From contig CAKUPC010000060.1 of NCBI GenBank assembly GCA_934675095.1, positions 1 through 8,218 on the forward strand: a stretch of DNA of 8,218 bases. The letters run 5' to 3'. The notes beneath the pieces are model-generated. The model worked only from the letters and a program-made list of their open reading frames with translations. It had not been told where the DNA came from and made no database searches. Both the position numbers and the translations under genes were made by a program. Position 1 is the first letter of the stretch. Each line of letters opens with the position of its first letter. The stretch comes from an uncultured Bacteroidales bacterium (lineage in GTDB: Bacteria; Bacteroidota; Bacteroidia; Bacteroidales; UBA932). Of this stretch, positions 6,595 through 8,218 are shown in pieces.

Positions 6595-6755
6595 TGTTCT
6601 TTAATTTTAGTTAAACACTTACACCATTTATCACTTTCAGGAGCCATCAGGTTCCGTTTTGATACACGCAAGCCATAATGCCCTCATAAATTATAAGCAA
6701 TATGGCAACAAAAGTTCTGATTACTAAGCAGGTTATTGAACAATCATATACTTTC
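6595..6755 (-). other. Long A/T-rich leader with tiny upstream reading frames
   Basis: This is the predicted 5' untranslated region between the promoter and the peptide gene. It holds several very short frames. One begins at ATG 6687 (16 codons). Another begins at ATG 6647, codes MAPESDKWCKCLTKIKEQ, and overlaps the peptide gene start as ATGA (stop 6593-6591). None has a recognisable ribosome site. I see no known riboswitch or RNA gene here. Confidence 0.3.
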
Positions 6756-6761
6756 CGATTA

Positions 6762-6791
6762 CAAATATAGGAAATAAACGCAGTAATCCAA
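6762..6791 (-). promoter_or_regulatory. Bacteroidetes-type promoter for the minus-strand lipoprotein operon
   Basis: On the minus strand, TTG (6791-6789) and TATATTTG (6769-6762) are separated by 19 bases. This matches the Bacteroidetes primary-sigma consensus (TTTG or TTG, about 19-21 bases, TAnnTTTG). It is the only exact TAnnTTTG found on this strand between 6600 and 6850. Transcription would begin near 6755, giving a leader of about 160 bases to the peptide gene. It lies just downstream of the terminator of the preceding gene, as expected for a new transcription unit. Confidence 0.65.
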
Positions 6792-6795
6792 GAAA

Positions 6796-6805
6796 AATCG
6801 CGATT
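6796..6805. promoter_or_regulatory. Palindrome AATCGCGATT just upstream of the -33 box
   Basis: A perfect 10-base palindrome lies four bases upstream of the promoter's TTG. Its left half, AATCGCG, also occurs at 6446-6452 and 6582-6588. The position would suit an operator or activator site. The sequence matches no regulator motif that I can name. Confidence 0.3.
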
Positions 6806-6850
6806 AAAATTTGTAAGAAGTTTTCAACAAAATTCACACATCGCTGCACG

Positions 6851-6889
6851 AAAAAAGTGACTGAAAAGCCAAAGGCTTAACAGTCACTT
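6851..6889 (-). terminator. Intrinsic terminator of the DUF6515-like gene
   Basis: On the minus strand AAGTGACTG (6889-6881) pairs with CAGTCACTT (6863-6855). An inner 5-bp stem AAGCC/GGCTT closes a TTT loop, with a symmetric TT/TT internal loop between the stems. A run of six T (6856-6851) follows. It lies 63 bases after the stop at 6953 and before the promoter of the next operon, which insulates the two units. Confidence 0.85.
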
Positions 6890-6952
6890 GATTGATTGTC
6901 GCGGTCCGCCGCTCTAGGGGGGGCATGTCGAACAGTTATCTGAAAAACGACA

Positions 6953-8218
6953 TCAGTAGCGCTGTCCGAGGACTTCAAAGTAGGCGCGGCCGGAGACGAC
7001 CGTGACGCGATAGACGGTGTTCTCGACCTGATAGTACTCGCGGCCGTTGAAGGTGAGCAGGTCATAGTCTTCTGGAAGAGAATCGACGAGTGCTCCGGCA
7101 GGAGGGATGATGACGCTGTACTGGCCGCCGATGTTCTGGTAGAACACGCCGTCCTGGTAAAAATAGTCGGTTCCGGCGGCGGCGTAGCTCTGGACGAGTC
7201 CCATCGCGTTGGCAAGCTGCCATGCCTCGTTGGAGCGGGTCGCCATGTACTGCGCCTGTGAGGCGAGCGCGGCGTTCTGCTGCTCAAGCAGGGCGTTGTT
7301 GCGGGCAATCTGCGCGTTCTGCTCCGCGATGTAGGCATTGTTCGAGTTAATCTTGTCGTAGGTGTTGTTCAGCGTGTTGTAGTAGCTGATTCTCACCGAT
7401 GTCCATGCTATGTCGGCGGCGACGGCAGCCGCGATGGAGGTTCCGAACGGAGGACGGCAGACGATGTAGCACCCGTCAATCAGACGGTAATAGACATCGT
7501 TGTAGCAGTAGTAGCGGACGCCGTGCCAGTCGCGGTACCAGTAGCCGGCCGGGAGGGCGCGAACCCTGTAGCCAAAGCAGTGGTCGTGGTGCGGGTCGTA
7601 GAAATGGTGAGGCGGACGGCGGTCGAAGTCGACGTAGTCGCGCTCACGCGGGTGCTTTGGACGGAAGTCGTCACGGGGCGGCTGAGGCTTTCCGTGATCG
7701 TCCTGACGCGGAGGGTTGTTCACGCTGCCATGGTTGCCGCCCTCTGGTCTGCCGTTGTTCCGGTCGTTCACGGAAGTGGTCGGACGGTTGGATGTCGGAG
7801 TGTCATTGCGGACAGAGGTGGCAGGCTTCGTCACCGTGGCGTTGTCGGACTGAGACGGCTTTGCGGAAGTCTGCCCGTTGCCGCGGCTGCCGCTCGGGAT
7901 GGTGGTCACGCGCCTGCCGGTGGAAGTTGTCCTGTCCGAAGCCGGAGTCTGGCGGGTTGTTGTCGAGGACTGACGTGTGGTTGTCTGACGGGTCGTCGCA
8001 GAAGGGGTCTTGCGGGTCGGGGTGGTGGTCTGAGCAGACGAAGCTGTGGTTGTACGACGGGTTGAAGTTGCCGTCTGACCGGATGTCGTCCTGCGGGTCG
8101 CAGTTGTTGTCTGACGCTGAGGAGTCGTGGTCGTCTGACGAGTTGTGGTCTGGCGTGTAGCGGTGGTGGTCCTGCACTGCGATGCGTCATTCACCTGAGT
8201 CGCCGGAGCCTTGCTTTC
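6953..8218 (-). CDS. DUF6515-like Thr-rich coiled-coil protein, 5'-truncated by window edge
   Basis: The frame is open to the right edge. A GTG at 8194 could start it, but the eight codons before it (ESKAPATQ) are also open, so the true start and any signal peptide are probably outside. Numbering from GTG: residues 8-98 are Thr/Arg/Gln/Ser low-complexity repeats (TTTRQ-like units). Residues ~100-200 are a charged, Asn/Pro-rich linker ending in a His-rich patch (PPHHFYDPHHDH). Residues ~207-250 resemble a DUF6515-type segment (YRVRALPAGYWYRDWHGVRY, then DVYYRLIDGCYIV and RPPFG). Residues ~275-325 are Asn/Gln/Ala-rich and likely coiled coil. Residues ~343-411 repeat the DUF6515-like pattern (DGVFYQNIGGQYSVIIPPAG, LPEDYD, NGREYYQVENTVY). 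The function is unknown; a periplasmic or surface protein is likely. It ends in TGA, with a terminator 63 bases on, so it is not part of the lipoprotein operon. Confidence 0.8.
   Translation of the reverse strand, partial: ESKAPATQVNDASQCRTTTATRQTTTRQTTTTPQRQTTTATRRTTSGQTATSTRRTTTASSAQTTTPTRKTPSATTRQTTTRQSSTTTRQTPASDRTTSTGRRVTTIPSGSRGNGQTSAKPSQSDNATVTKPATSVRNDTPTSNRPTTSVNDRNNGRPEGGNHGSVNNPPRQDDHGKPQPPRDDFRPKHPRERDYVDFDRRPPHHFYDPHHDHCFGYRVRALPAGYWYRDWHGVRYYCYNDVYYRLIDGCYIVCRPPFGTSIAAAVAADIAWTSVRISYYNTLNNTYDKINSNNAYIAEQNAQIARNNALLEQQNAALASQAQYMATRSNEAWQLANAMGLVQSYAAAGTDYFYQDGVFYQNIGGQYSVIIPPAGALVDSLPEDYDLLTFNGREYYQVENTVYRVTVVSGRAYFEVLGQRY
7901..8173 (-). repeat. Thr/Arg/Gln-rich degenerate tandem repeat
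   Basis: This stretch codes residues 8-98 of the DUF6515-like protein with repeated TTTRQ, TTTATR and TRRTT units. On the plus strand it appears as recurring GTGGTTGTCTGACG-like blocks. The repeat is degenerate and kept in one frame, so it looks selected as a flexible or extended protein segment. It also creates long open frames in other frames (for example 7399-8160 plus), which are shadows. Confidence 0.75.

Noticed and set aside
6386..6600. Possible riboswitch or structured RNA in the operon leader
   Set aside because: The GC-rich block is better explained by the peptide gene. Only the short hairpin at 6405-6423 stands out, and no known riboswitch core was recognised.
6303..6614. Plus-strand frame of 103 codons over the operon leader
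   Set aside because: It runs antisense through the peptide gene and signal-peptide region, has no domain features, and no promoter was seen for it.
6740..6830. Invertible promoter flanked by inverted repeats
   Set aside because: I looked for matching inverted repeats flanking the promoter and found only the 10-base palindrome on one side.
7399..8160. Plus-strand open frames (253 and 180 codons) over the Thr-rich region
   Set aside because: They arise from the repetitive, GC-rich complement of the Thr/Arg/Gln repeat, and their composition is not protein-like.

Overview
The window looks like a chromosomal segment of a moderately high-GC gut-type Bacteroidales (Alistipes/Rikenellaceae-like is a guess). 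Three things point there. Three consecutive lipoproteins carry Bacteroidetes-type domains (Mfa/fimbrillin-like, BACON). The best promoter has the Bacteroidetes form (TTG, 19-bp spacer, TATATTTG). The gene leaders are A/T-rich with mostly no clear Shine-Dalgarno sequence.

Layout. (a) 1-1533, plus strand: the 3' part of a TldD metalloprotease gene whose start lies before the window. (b) 1535-6594, minus strand: a compact apparent operon. In transcription order it has a 45-residue peptide gene (6594-6457), a fimbrillin-like lipoprotein (6385-5021), a BACON lipoprotein with a duplicated beta domain and an Asp/Pro stalk (4998-3463), and a lipoprotein joining a fimbrillin-like N-terminus to an FGE-sulfatase/C-type-lectin-like C-terminus (3409-1535). 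Its promoter is probably at 6762-6791. A hairpin followed by a T-run sits between the peptide gene and the first lipoprotein. The last gene ends 1 base from the convergent tldD stop, with no terminator seen. (c) 6851-6889: a strong minus-strand intrinsic terminator. (d) 6953-8218, minus strand: the 3' part of a Thr-rich, coiled-coil, DUF6515-like protein gene that runs off the right edge.

How the genes may work together (inference). The operon appears to encode a surface structure: a pilin-like subunit, a stalked beta-sandwich lipoprotein, and a probable tip or ligand-binding subunit with a non-catalytic FGE fold. The short peptide gene at its head resembles small proteins I recall beside Bacteroidales fimbrial lipoproteins. 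The fimbrillin-like gene is clearly more A/T-rich than its neighbours and has an eight-G tract just after the lipidation site, so it may have been acquired separately or be switchable. The FGE-type C-terminus is the fold often used by diversity-generating retroelement targets. No reverse transcriptase or template repeat is visible here, so that link is only a hypothesis.
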